Source: JACCSI01 sp963815285
GTDB lineage: Bacteria; Acidobacteriota; Vicinamibacteria; Vicinamibacterales; UBA2999
Reading direction: 5' to 3'
Assembly (NCBI GenBank): GCA_963815285.1
Contig: CAWFGB010000012.1
Span: 62,001 to 126,000 of the forward strand
Length of the DNA: 64,000 bases
The notes under the pieces are model-generated. The model did no database searches, was not told where the DNA came from, and was given only the letters and a program-made list of their open reading frames with translations. Both the position numbers and the translations under genes were made by a program. Below are positions 33,349 to 41,583 of the stretch, piece after piece; position 1 is the stretch's first letter, and each line of letters starts with the position of its first letter.

Positions 33349-34815
33349 TCACAACCACACGAGCCAATTGTGGGCGAGCACCGTCGCCAACGCTGCGAGA
33401 AAATCGGGCAACGCGACCGGCGCATGACGCTGATTGTAGGCCGCAAATAGACCAGGGACGGATGTGTACGCGGGCGCGAGATCGATTAAAGCCAGCAGGT
33501 CGACATCGAAGGCATAACGGATACCCGCGTCCTGATCTCCTGACACCAGATGCGGCTCGAGCACGATCTCAGCCCCGCGCACCGCCGGCCGAGGTTCGAC
33601 TATGATGCCGCTCCCCCGAGCTAGGCGAAGGTCCGGAGCCTGACGAAGTCGCTCGAACGCGGCCCCGGCGGCCAGCCGATCCGCCGGCGACGCGGGCTCA
33701 TCGCTCCGATCGCTCCAGAACGGATGCGCGTGCCCCGCAGCGGCTTCCGAAAAGAACCGTTCCGTCATGGCTCGAAACGAGGCGTACACCTCGGCTTCAC
33801 GCGCCGCGAAGAACGCGAGCGCCGTGTCGCGCATTGCCGGTTTCGTCAGCGCGGTGTGAACGGCCACGGCGGCCAGCCAGCCCGACGCCAATGCTTTCTT
33901 GATCCCGGCTGACGACAAAGGGTCGAGGAAGGACGCCGCGTCACCGACGAGCAAAATGTTGTCATCGACGTACCGCGTCGCGTAATACATCGAGGCGTCA
34001 AATCCCGTCGGCCCGGTGGTCAGCGTGCCCGCGACGATGATCCGCCCGATGTGCCGGGTTCGATTCAGTTGCTCGCGATAAAGCGCTAAGCCCGCGGTCG
34101 AAGGCCCAGGGAGTCCTCGCTTCGGATCAGCGGGCCCGGGCTTCAGCCCGGCCATATCCCCTGATGACACCATCGTTGTCCGCGGATCCACCATGACCGC
34201 GACAAACCGCTCCTGTAGCGACCGCGGCACCGACCAGGCCCAACCGCCGTCGTATGACTCGATGAGCGTGTGGGACGGATCGGGAAGTTCGAATCCGCGT
34301 TCTCTTCGCCACACGCCAACCATGGCAACCGTGCGGTATCTCGAATCGTAGAGGCGAAGCCCGCGCCCCCGCGCGAGCAATCCGGTCCGGCCGGTGCAAT
34401 CGAGCACGAACGTCGCTGAGTCGGGAGCGATGTCCGGTGTCTCCGCGCGCACCCATGCCGTTTGGACACCTGACTGCTTCGCATGCTCGACGAGGATCGC
34501 GCTCAGCGCCGCGCTGGTCACTTGCCAGCCATGCCCCACGCCGGTGAACAGCTCAACGCGTGGCGTGTCGGTCCCCCACCAGACGGTGTTGCCGGTAGAA
34601 GGGACGAAAGGCGCAGTCTCGATGGCCGCATGCACACCCAGCACCTCAAAAAGCTTACGTGTCGAAGGTGGAACGGATTCGCCGAGGTCCGGCGTTTGGC
34701 CCGCGGGCTTTGCGATCAGCGTGACGCTGTGACCCCAGCGGGCCAGCAGGCTGGCGGCGGCGCAGCCGGCCGGGCCACCACCGATGACAAGCACTTCCGA
34801 CGACGGGCGCGACAC
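33349..34815 (-). CDS. qhpG: QhpG-like flavin monooxygenase (CTQ tryptophan hydroxylation)
   Basis: The 488-residue flavoprotein begins with an FAD-binding motif (VLVIGGGPAGCAAASLLARWG) and carries the second motif DNILLVGDAASFLDPLSSAGI, both typical of the tryptophan halogenase/hydroxylase superfamily. QhpG is known to add two oxygen atoms to the crosslinked Trp of the gamma subunit, before cysteine tryptophylquinone is completed. No Trp-halogenase-type WxWxIP motif is seen, so halogenation is unlikely. It is the first gene of the qhp block, 90 bases before qhpA. The epimerase gene ends 30 bases upstream, so the transcript could begin earlier. Confidence 0.82.
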   Translation of the reverse strand: MSRPSSEVLVIGGGPAGCAAASLLARWGHSVTLIAKPAGQTPDLGESVPPSTRKLFEVLGVHAAIETAPFVPSTGNTVWWGTDTPRVELFTGVGHGWQVTSAALSAILVEHAKQSGVQTAWVRAETPDIAPDSATFVLDCTGRTGLLARGRGLRLYDSRYRTVAMVGVWRRERGFELPDPSHTLIESYDGGWAWSVPRSLQERFVAVMVDPRTTMVSSGDMAGLKPGPADPKRGLPGPSTAGLALYREQLNRTRHIGRIIVAGTLTTGPTGFDASMYYATRYVDDNILLVGDAASFLDPLSSAGIKKALASGWLAAVAVHTALTKPAMRDTALAFFAAREAEVYASFRAMTERFFSEAAAGHAHPFWSDRSDEPASPADRLAAGAAFERLRQAPDLRLARGSGIIVEPRPAVRGAEIVLEPHLVSGDQDAGIRYAFDVDLLALIDLAPAYTSVPGLFAAYNQRHAPVALPDFLAALATVLAHNWLVWL

Positions 34816-34845
34816 GCGTGAATTATGGCGTGCCCGGCCCGAGGC

Positions 34846-35844
34846 TCACGCGCCGCGCGCAGCGTCCGCGGCCGCCGGCTTCTCCAGGAACCAGTCCAGC
34901 GTCCGCTGAAGGCCGTCGTCGAGCAACACGAGCGGGCGGTAACCGAGCAGTCGTTCGGCCTTGGCGATGTCGGCCTGGGAGTCGCGCACATCGCCAGCGC
35001 GTGCCGGCTCGTAGCGCGCAGGGCCTGCACTTCCTGTCAGTCGCTGAAGTGTCTGCAGTAATTGGTTGAGCGAAATCCGCGCGCCTGTGGCGACGTTGAT
35101 GATTTCACCCGACGCGTCCGAAACCTCGGCGGCCCTGAGCACACCATCGACGACATTGGCGACGTACGTGAAGTCACGGGTCTGTTCGCCGTCACCGAAG
35201 ATCACGGGCTCACCACCGTCGGTCAACGCAAGGAGAAACCTCGAGATGACGCCTGAATAGGCCGAGCCGGGATCCTGGCGCGGTCCAAACACGTTGAAGT
35301 ACCTGATGGTCACCGTCTCGAGGCCGTAGAGCCGCGTGAACATTTGCATGTACTGCTCGCCCACCAGCTTCTGCAGCGCATAGGGCGACAACGGATTGGT
35401 CGGCATCTCCTCGTGCTTCGGCAGGGTCGGGGTATCGCCATACGCGGACGAGGAACCGGCGTAGACAACGCGTTTGACGCCAGCGTCGCGGGCGGCCACG
35501 AGCACGTTGAGGGTAGCGTCGACGTTAGCCCGATTGGACGTGACCGGATCCTCGACCGATCGTGGCACGGATGGAAGCGCCGCCTGATGCAAGACGAATT
35601 CGACGCGGTCGACGGCGCGGCGTGCGACCGCCTCGTCCGCCAGATCGCCCGTGACCAGTTCTGGCGCGCCACCCGGCAGATCAGGTGCGGACTCCCGCGC
35701 CGCCGCGACGGCCGCGGCGATGTTCTCGTGTTTGCCCGTGACAAAGTTATCGGCGATGCGAACCTGATGACCACGCCGCAAGAGTTCTTCAACCAAATGG
35801 GAACCGATGAAGCCGGCTCCACCGGTGACAAGGTACCTCGCCAT
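34846..35844 (-). CDS. NAD-dependent sugar-nucleotide epimerase (GalE/WbpP type)
   Basis: This 332-residue extended SDR starts MARYLVTGGAGFIGSHLVEELLRRGH, containing the GxxGxxG NAD site, and has the catalytic S/YxxxK as SPYALQKLVGEQ after YAGSSSAYGDTPTLPKHE. RYFNVFGPRQDP and FTYVANVVDG are typical of UDP-glucose or UDP-GlcNAc 4-epimerases. It probably supplies activated galactose-type sugars for surface polymers. A reading starting at 35946 adds 34 unlike residues. It lies back-to-back with rnpB and is followed closely by qhpG, with which it may share a transcript though the functions are unrelated. Confidence 0.88.
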   Translation of the reverse strand: MARYLVTGGAGFIGSHLVEELLRRGHQVRIADNFVTGKHENIAAAVAAARESAPDLPGGAPELVTGDLADEAVARRAVDRVEFVLHQAALPSVPRSVEDPVTSNRANVDATLNVLVAARDAGVKRVVYAGSSSAYGDTPTLPKHEEMPTNPLSPYALQKLVGEQYMQMFTRLYGLETVTIRYFNVFGPRQDPGSAYSGVISRFLLALTDGGEPVIFGDGEQTRDFTYVANVVDGVLRAAEVSDASGEIINVATGARISLNQLLQTLQRLTGSAGPARYEPARAGDVRDSQADIAKAERLLGYRPLVLLDDGLQRTLDWFLEKPAAADAARGA

Positions 35845-35939
35845 CTCATCGATGGTAGTCGAAACCGGGGCGAGACATAAGCTGACGCATGATGGCCGCG
35901 TTGCGCGCGAATGGCCGTGCTCTCTCACGGTCGCACAGG

Positions 35940-35967
35940 TTGGCAACCCGGACGCATGCGATACTTA
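35940..35967 (+). promoter_or_regulatory. rnpB promoter (TTGGCA-N16-TACTTA)
   Basis: TTGGCA at 35940-35945 and TACTTA at 35962-35967 are spaced by 16 bases, and the distance to the first base of RNase P helix P1 at 35971 is right for transcription to start there. The match to sigma-70 consensus is moderate. Confidence 0.55.
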
Positions 35968-35970
35968 AGA

Positions 35971-36441
35971 GTTGCAGTTGGCCGGATGACCGCTGCTGTG
36001 TGTAACCGTGCGCCATCGCCTTTCGGGCTTCGGCGCAGCGAAGTGCGCGCGGGAGAGGAAAGTCCGAACTCCACAGGGCAGTGCGCCGGGTAATTCCCGG
36101 GCGGGGCGACCCGACGGACAGTGGCACAGAAAATATACCGCCCGCCCTTGCTGGAGGCCGCAAGGCCGAACGCGAGGCGGGTAAGGGTGAAAAGGTGCGG
36201 TAAGAGCGCACCGCGCGGCTGGTAACAGTCGTGGCAGGCAAAACCCCGCACGGAGCAAGACCAAATAGGGGGACACCTCGTGCGCAAGTGCGAGAGCAGG
36301 CGGCCCGCCTGCCGTCTCCGGGTAGGTTGCTCGATCCCGTCAGCAATGCCGGGACTAGAGGAATGGTCATCCCGCCGACGCTCGAGGCCGCAAGGCCCAG
36401 AGCGGAGACGGACAGAATTCGGCTTACAGGCCGACTGCAAC
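35971..36441 (+). ncRNA. rnpB: RNase P RNA (type A)
   Basis: The sequence has the universal core of bacterial RNase P RNA: GAGGAAAGTCCGAACTCC followed by ACAGGGCA, GGGTGAAAAGGTGCGGTAAG, and the 3' CAGAATTCGGCTTACAGG. The ends pair as helix P1 (GTTGCAGTTGGCC with GGCCGACTGCAAC, one G-U pair). At about 471 nt it is longer than most type A RNAs (350-400 nt), so peripheral helices are extended, probably in the region 36290-36410. It removes 5' leaders from tRNA precursors. It is divergent from the epimerase gene and convergent with the response-regulator gene. Confidence 0.95.
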
Positions 36442-36518
36442 GCTTCCTATGGTGGAGCCGCTATCGAGGCGGGTTTTGGACTGGCAATCTTGGCCGTTTC
36501 AAACTGCCGCGAAGCGAC

Positions 36519-36746
36519 CTACCCGTCTGTCTCCTGCGAGATCTGATACTGCTCGAGCTTCTTATACAGATTGCTGCGCGGCGTATCGATCACTTCCGCC
36601 GTCTTCGAGATATTCCAGCCGGTCTCGCGCAGTTTGTTCACGAGAAACGCGCGCTCTGACGTGGACTTGAATTCCTGCAGCGTCGGCGCCCGCATCCAGT
36701 CCACTTCGGGCGACGGCGGCGGTACGCTGGCCGTGCTCGGGGGCAT
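36519..36746 (-). CDS. Response regulator C-terminal Fis domain, displaced by +1 frameshift
   Basis: This short frame encodes the missing end of the NtrC-like protein upstream: LQEFKSTSERAFLVNKLRETGWNISKTAEVIDTPRSNLYKKLEQYQI is a Fis-type HTH. Removing one G from the run of five at 36739-36743 joins DAPEHG... to PSTASVPPPSPEV and this domain. The ATG at 36746 is therefore probably not used. Confidence 0.8.
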   Translation of the reverse strand: MPPSTASVPPPSPEVDWMRAPTLQEFKSTSERAFLVNKLRETGWNISKTAEVIDTPRSNLYKKLEQYQISQETDG

Positions 36747-37944
36747 CGCGTACCGAGGCGGACGGCACGACGTCCACCGGCCGCGCGCCGCTGAAATCGG
36801 GCAGGTCCTTGGCGTCGATCTGATCGCCGGGGCTCATGATGATGATGCGCTCGACGAAGTTGCGCAGCTCGCGGATGTTGCCGCGCCAGTGGTGTTGGCG
36901 CAGGCGCTCCATCCCGGCGGGCGTAAACGTCTTGCGCCGGAAGTTGTTCTCGCGCGAGAACAAATCGGCGAAGTGCCGCACGAGCGTGGGGATGTCATCC
37001 TTGCGCTCGCGCAGTGGTGGCACCAGGATGGGGATTACGTTCAGGCGATAGAACAGGTCCTCGCGGAACGTGCCCCTCGTGATCTCTTCTTCGAGGTTCT
37101 TGTTGGTTGCGGCAATCACACGGACATCGACCTTGAGAACGCGATTGCTGCCCAGCCGCTCGAGCTCCTGCTCTTGAAGGACACGCAGCACCTTGGCCTG
37201 CGTCTTGAGGCTCATGTCGCCGACTTCGTCCAGAAAGATCGTGCCCTTGTCGGCCTGCTCGAACTTGCCGATCTGGCGATCGGAGGCGCCCGTAAAGGAG
37301 CCCTTTTCGTGCCCGAACAACTCGGATTCGATGAGCTCGTCTGGGATAGCCGCACAATTGACCTGCACGAACGGCCCCTCGCGCCGGAGGCTCTCCCGGT
37401 GAATCGCGCGCGCGACCAGTTCCTTACCCACTCCGCTCTCGCCCCAGATGAGCACCGTCGCGCTGGTCGGCGCCGCCTTGGCGATGGCTTCGCGCACGCG
37501 CGCGAGCAGCGGCGAATCACCCACAATTTGATAGCGCTTCTCGGCGTCGCGGCGAAACGAGCGGTTCTCGGTGCGCAGCCGTCGCGAATCAACGGCATTG
37601 CGCACGGTGACGAGCACGCGCTCGCGTTCAGGCGGCTTTTCGATGAAGTCGAAGGCGCCCAGCTTGGTCGCTTCGACAGCCGTGGACACAGTGCCGTGTC
37701 CGGAGATCACCACGATGGGGGTGACTTCGACGATGTGGCGCAGCCGCTGCAGGACTTCGAGGCCGTCCATGCCCGGCATCTTGACGTCGAGAAACACCAG
37801 ATCCGGAGCTTCGCGTTCGATCTGTGCAATGCCGTCTTCACCGGAGGCCGCGGTCAGCGCCTCATAACCCTCATATTCGAGGATCATCTTCAACGAGTCT
37901 CTGATGGCCGCTTCGTCATCGATGACGAGGATGCGTGGTTTCAC
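36562..37944 (-). CDS. NtrC-family sigma-54-dependent response regulator
   Basis: The 460-codon frame carries a receiver domain (LVIDDEAAIRDSL; phospho-acceptor Asp in LVFLDVKMPG), a sigma-54 AAA+ domain with Walker A GESGVGKE, intact contact loop GSFTGA, Walker B GTIFLDE and HWRGNIREL, and then loses sense after SGARPVDVVPSASV. The proper C-terminus is the Fis HTH in another frame ending at 36519. It should activate sigma-54 promoters when phosphorylated; no histidine kinase gene is next to it. Its ATG overlaps the htrA stop (ATGA), tying it to envelope-protein quality control. Confidence 0.9.
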   Translation of the reverse strand: MKPRILVIDDEAAIRDSLKMILEYEGYEALTAASGEDGIAQIEREAPDLVFLDVKMPGMDGLEVLQRLRHIVEVTPIVVISGHGTVSTAVEATKLGAFDFIEKPPERERVLVTVRNAVDSRRLRTENRSFRRDAEKRYQIVGDSPLLARVREAIAKAAPTSATVLIWGESGVGKELVARAIHRESLRREGPFVQVNCAAIPDELIESELFGHEKGSFTGASDRQIGKFEQADKGTIFLDEVGDMSLKTQAKVLRVLQEQELERLGSNRVLKVDVRVIAATNKNLEEEITRGTFREDLFYRLNVIPILVPPLRERKDDIPTLVRHFADLFSRENNFRRKTFTPAGMERLRQHHWRGNIRELRNFVERIIIMSPGDQIDAKDLPDFSGARPVDVVPSASVRDAPEHGQRTAAVARSGLDAGADAAGIQVHVRARVSREQTARDRLEYLEDGGSDRYAAQQSV

Positions 37945-39452
37945 CGTGTGTCCATCCGCACAGTCCGGATGTTCTTCTCGTCAATCTCGGGAATGTAGAT
38001 CAAGACCCCCAGCGTCGCGCCAGGACCCGCGTTTTCGATGGCGCGGCGCATCTTGGCGACCGACTCTACCGGCTGGCGGTTGATCTCGAGCAGAATGTGG
38101 CCGCGCTCGATGCCCGCTTCCTGCGCCGGGCTGAGCGCCTCGACGCGCTGCACCAGCAGGCCGCGCATCCCCTCGGGAATGTCGTAGCGATGCGCGTTCC
38201 GCGGTTCGATCTCAATCACCGTCAGGCCGAGATCGCCAGGACCGACGCTTTCAGGCTGAACGCGGTTGGAAGGACCCGGCTGCGCGTAGTTGGTCGGCCG
38301 AGCCGCTGGCTGACGCTCGGCGAGCTTGACCAGCAACTCATGTTCGCGGCCATCGCGAATCACTTCGAGGCGGGCGGTCGAACCCGGCGTGCGAGCCGAG
38401 ATCTCTCGAATCAGCGCATCGTTGGCGATCACGTCGATTCCGTCCACTGCGGTGATGAGATCGTACGGTTTGAGGCCGGCGCGTTCAGCCGGGGAACCGG
38501 CGGTCACATCCTGAACGAGCGCACCCGTCAGCTGTGGCAGCCCCAGCGGCACTCGCAAATCCGGATCGACGTCCCGAAGCGCCACGCCGATGTAGCCGCG
38601 CTGTACGTGACCCCGTTCCTTCAGTTGCGGAAGGATCAGCTTGGCCTGATTGATCGGGATGGCAAAGCCGATGCTGCTCGCCTGCCGGCTGACGGCCGAA
38701 TTGATGCCAATCACCTCGCCGCGCGCGTTGATCAGCGGACCGCCGCTGTTGCCGAAGTTGATCGCCGCGTCGGTCTGGATGTAGTTGTCCAGGCTCATGT
38801 CGAACAGCTTGCGGCCGATGAAGCTGACGACGCCGACGGTGACGGTGTGTTCGTAGGCCAGCGGGTTGCCAATGGCGCAGACCCACTCGCCCACGCGCAG
38901 GTCGTTGGAGTCGCCGAGGACAGCATGAGGGAGCTTTCGCTCGGCTGTTACCCTGATGAGGGCGATATCGGTATCCGGATCGGAGCCGACGACTTCAGCG
39001 CGCAAGTTGCGGCCGTCGGTGAACTTCACCGTAATCCGGTCCGCGCCCTCGATCACGTGATGATTGGTGAGGATGTGACCTTCGTCATCGATCAGAAATC
39101 CGGTGCCGGCACCGCGGCGAGGCGCGTCGCGGCCGCGGCGGTCGAAGGGATCCTCGAACATGTCCGGACGAGCCGGGGTCCGGCTGTTGGTCTGCGGTGC
39201 GCGGGTGCGGCGGCGTGAGGTGGCGTCGATGTTCACGACCGCCGGATTGAGACGCTCGGCGACGTCGGCGAAGTTGACCACGCCGGCGATGCCGGGCATC
39301 AACGGGCGATCGTCACGCGCAGTTCGCACGGCCGAGATGTTGGGAGCAGACGTCGCGGTGGTCGGCGTCATCGAGCCGGTCACGACCATGCCGACGAGAA
39401 ATGACACGCAGGCTGCAAGCCCTACGGTGAAGAAGGCAAACCGTCCGCTCAC
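37941..39452 (-). CDS. HtrA/DegQ-type periplasmic serine protease with two PDZ domains
   Basis: From GTG 39452 the 503-residue product has one membrane anchor (FAFFTVGLAACVSFLVGMVVTG), a trypsin-like protease with His132 (TNHHVIEG), Asp162 (DTDIALI) and Ser236 (GNSGGP), and two PDZ domains (starting near GYIGVALRDVDPDL and GLTVIEIEPRN). It degrades or refolds damaged envelope proteins. A loop RRRTRAPQTNSRTPARPDMF before the protease is poorly ordered. TATAAT lies nine bases before the GTG, so the transcript may be leaderless. An upstream GTG at 39515 would put the -10 box inside the gene and was rejected. The response-regulator gene follows with a 4-bp overlap. Confidence 0.9.
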   Translation of the reverse strand: MSGRFAFFTVGLAACVSFLVGMVVTGSMTPTTATSAPNISAVRTARDDRPLMPGIAGVVNFADVAERLNPAVVNIDATSRRRTRAPQTNSRTPARPDMFEDPFDRRGRDAPRRGAGTGFLIDDEGHILTNHHVIEGADRITVKFTDGRNLRAEVVGSDPDTDIALIRVTAERKLPHAVLGDSNDLRVGEWVCAIGNPLAYEHTVTVGVVSFIGRKLFDMSLDNYIQTDAAINFGNSGGPLINARGEVIGINSAVSRQASSIGFAIPINQAKLILPQLKERGHVQRGYIGVALRDVDPDLRVPLGLPQLTGALVQDVTAGSPAERAGLKPYDLITAVDGIDVIANDALIREISARTPGSTARLEVIRDGREHELLVKLAERQPAARPTNYAQPGPSNRVQPESVGPGDLGLTVIEIEPRNAHRYDIPEGMRGLLVQRVEALSPAQEAGIERGHILLEINRQPVESVAKMRRAIENAGPGATLGVLIYIPEIDEKNIRTVRMDTR

Positions 39453-39461
39453 GTTCCTGCC

Positions 39462-39467
39462 ATTATA
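39462..39467 (-). promoter_or_regulatory. TATAAT -10 box of htrA
   Basis: This is a perfect TATAAT on the minus strand, nine bases before the GTG. At this distance the +1 would fall on or near the start codon. No -35 consensus is seen at 17 bp. The surrounding 17 bases (CTGCAGCTTATAATGGC) recur exactly at the 3' end of ligA, probably by chance. Confidence 0.5.
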
Positions 39468-39665
39468 AGCTGCAGGTCGCTGAGCTGGATCCCATCTAGT
39501 CCTGCGTGGGCGCACGTTTTCCCTTCTATCGGCCCACAGCCGACCTCCGTGTACCGGCTGGTCCCAGCTCGTGTTGTGTCGTTTGCTGGCAAATTAATTA
39601 GACGAAACGTCGCGTGCAGCATAGATCGCTCGATATAGCGCATCGTCGTGCGAAGAACGCGCGAT

Positions 39666-39686
39666 CTAGTGCGCTCGCACCACTAG
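39666..39686. repeat. Inverted repeat at the end of the primase fragment (CTAGTG-N9-CACTAG)
   Basis: This is a 6-bp palindrome with a 9-base spacer that includes the stop codon of the primase fragment. It may be part of an element boundary or a scar; no direct repeat typical of integration was found around it. Confidence 0.3.
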
Positions 39687-40390
39687 AATGGGTCGGCATC
39701 CCAGCCAGCAGCGGTCGTCACTGAGACGCGCCAGCGTGACTTTGCGAGCTGCAGTACGTTGTCGATCCTCGACCTGTGCTGCGACGCAAGTGCCCACTTG
39801 ATGACTGTTTCCCGGTGCTTCACAGCCCCCTCGTCAGCTACATCAACCTCCATCCGGATCGCTTCCTGGAGCCGGAGTGCAGCGTCGGACTGAACAGCGT
39901 TGGCGACGCGATTTTTTAAGTCCGGTCCCCATCGGTGATCTCTCCACATCAGCCAACGGCCACGACTGTGATCGAAGCGGAACTCGTCGCCATGTCTCCC
40001 GACGAAATAGTCGGTGTTGCCGAGATCGGTGTAGGAGCTTTGCTGGAGTCTCGCGTGCCGCTCCTTCGCGAGCTCCGCTGTAAGGGCGTCGCGGTCCAAC
40101 TCCTCCTCCCGGGCCTTCGGGCCTTCGGCCGTTCCCGCCTCCACCTCTGGCACTGCATCGATCGGTCCTGCCTCCGGTACCGCGACAACTGGCTTCGCTT
40201 CCGCTTGCAGACTCGGACTCGTCTGACAACCGTAGTCAGGGTCGTCCCAGGGTCTTCGCCACGCTTCCAACGCGATCCTGTTCGCCATTGCCAGCGCCAG
40301 CCTCTTGTCCAGCGGTTCGAGCCGGCTTCGCCCTTCGACAACATCAATCTCGGGCAGCTCTCCGACTCGTACGCTGCGGGGAAGTCTCAT
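39683..40390 (-). CDS. Truncated phage/plasmid primase (D5-type N-terminal part)
   Basis: The 235-residue product ends in a region typical of phage and plasmid primase/helicases just before the helicase: YTDLGNTDYFVGRHGDEFRFDHSRGRWLMWRDHRWGPD, then a helical stretch and TTAAGWDADPF. In full proteins this is followed by ...NVANGTLDL and the AAA+ helicase; here a stop codon ends it, so the helicase is lost. The N-terminal 90 residues are Pro/Glu-rich linker. It overlaps the preceding small gene by ATGA. It indicates that an element was integrated here and decayed. Confidence 0.7.
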   Translation of the reverse strand: MRLPRSVRVGELPEIDVVEGRSRLEPLDKRLALAMANRIALEAWRRPWDDPDYGCQTSPSLQAEAKPVVAVPEAGPIDAVPEVEAGTAEGPKAREEELDRDALTAELAKERHARLQQSSYTDLGNTDYFVGRHGDEFRFDHSRGRWLMWRDHRWGPDLKNRVANAVQSDAALRLQEAIRMEVDVADEGAVKHRETVIKWALASQHRSRIDNVLQLAKSRWRVSVTTAAGWDADPF

Positions 40391-40611
40391 GCCGCGCCTC
40401 CCCTGGTCTTGCCTTGCTCCTCCTGAATCCGCCCCATGTTGAACTCCAGAGTCTGGCGTTGCTCTGTGTCGAGTGGTCCCTTGATGAGGAGAAATGCTCG
40501 CCCTCCGGGGAATGAGTAGCTGACTAGCGTGTTGGCCCGAGGATCACGGCCCTCCTTGTCGTGTTTGACGATGAAGGCGTCGTCGTCTTCTTGCATCAGC
40601 CCTCCGGTCAC
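40387..40611 (-). CDS. Small hypothetical protein of a mobile-element operon
   Basis: This 74-residue product starts at a GTG overlapping the stop of the preceding gene (GTGA) or at an internal ATG (40596) and overlaps the primase fragment by ATGA. It is acidic at the start (LMQEDDDAFIVKHDKEG) with a strand-like middle (TLVSYSFPGGRAFLLIKGP). No family recognised. The tight overlaps with both neighbours support a real gene of phage or plasmid type. Confidence 0.6.
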   Translation of the reverse strand: MTGGLMQEDDDAFIVKHDKEGRDPRANTLVSYSFPGGRAFLLIKGPLDTEQRQTLEFNMGRIQEEQGKTRGGAA

Positions 40612-41221
40612 GGCTCGCCGAACCCGATGAGCCGCTCACCGAGACGCTTAAATACGGTTTCACGCTCACGCCTGCGTAGCGCGTCCTCGACGAACGCGGT
40701 CAACACGCGACTGGGGATGCGGATCGTCCGCCCCGCAAAGCGCCTGCTCGGCAACCTGTTGGGCGATCGGCCAGGCGTCTTGCAGGAGCCATTGCGTACG
40801 CATGGTCAACCTCGGTTCCTTGGTGCCTCCGTGTTCGCAGGCTCCGAGGGCCCGGACTGCAATTCCTCCAGCAGAGCCCAGAGTCTGGCGAGTTTTTTCT
40901 GCCGGAGTGCCCAGCGCAAGTGCTCTCTCCGCTGCACGTTTTTGTGCTTCGCGATTTGGGCAGTAAGTCGGGTCGTAGAAACGTGTCCTCAGCAGCTTCA
41001 GCTGCTCGGGCGTCAGCGCAGCAATTTGGTCCCGAGTGCGCTGCCTATTCGCCTGGCTCCGCGCAAACAGCGCCTCGATCTCCTTCACAGCTGCGAGCAC
41101 CTCCTCCGGGGTTGGGGATGTCTCTGCTTTGGGTTCAGTCGGCCCCGCAGCCCCCCGCTTGCTCAGAGGCAGGCACCTGCGAAATCGCAACAATCGTCTG
41201 CTTCTCGTACTTTTCGGACAT
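40608..41221 (-). pseudogene. Frameshifted leading gene of the mobile-element operon, with a helical C-terminal domain
   Basis: Three pieces in successive frames read as one protein: MSEKYEKQTIVAISQVPASE (from ATG 41221), then EEVLAAVKEIEALFARSQAN and TPEQLKLLRTRFYDP, then RRFAGRTIRIPSRVLTAFVEDALRR to a TGA at 40608. The first change lies in a run of six Cs on the plus strand (41151-41156), the second between about 40740 and 40810; each is cured by removing one base. The last piece looks like a DNA-binding ribbon-helix-helix segment, by pattern only. Alternatively two small genes overlap here. The stop overlaps the next GTG. Confidence 0.5.
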
Positions 41222-41470
41222 GGCCGTTCTCCCTCAGTGCCGAAGGCGCGTGCCGAGGGCACTGAAAATCCGTCTTGTTGGGATTGGGAAGAACTACCCG
41301 GTCGCGTTGCGGCGGGTCTGCCTTCTTGCGACGGGCCTCTTCAGGGCGAAGAGCGTCGCGGCCGGCTGGCTATCTTCCGAGTGGAGCTTAGCACAGCCTC
41401 GCTCTTGCAGACGCGAAAACTTGCCTTGCAGACTCGGAAAAGTTGAGAGGAAATCTAAGTTTTCAATCTT

Positions 41471-41507
41471 TCTATTGTTCGTATTGTTTCTATCGTTCGT
41501 ATTGTTT
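41471..41507 (+). repeat. Two 19-bp direct repeats in an A+T-rich patch (18-bp period)
   Basis: TCTATTGTTCGTATTGTTT at 41471-41489 and TCTATCGTTCGTATTGTTT at 41489-41507 differ at one base and share their boundary T. The patch from about 41440 to 41515 is far richer in A+T than its surroundings. It lies just upstream of the mobile-element operon and could be its control region, or an intergenic repeat related to the TTCGTG type. The rest of the gap up to 41583 holds nothing recognisable. Confidence 0.7.
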
Positions 41508-41583
41508 GTAGTGCTCCTCATCCGCCATCTCACCTCTGAATCATCGGGATCATCGAGGCGGACGAAGCCATGTGCGAGATTCT

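Noticed and set aside
36571..37998. 475-codon open frame on the plus strand, opposite the response regulator
   Set aside because: Antisense of an NtrC-type gene with intact motifs; no independent support.
40666..41262. One continuous 198-residue protein reading through the element's leader gene
   Set aside because: Its first 40 and last 30 residues are Arg-rich and lose to better protein-like sequence in neighbouring frames, so only its middle seems to be real.
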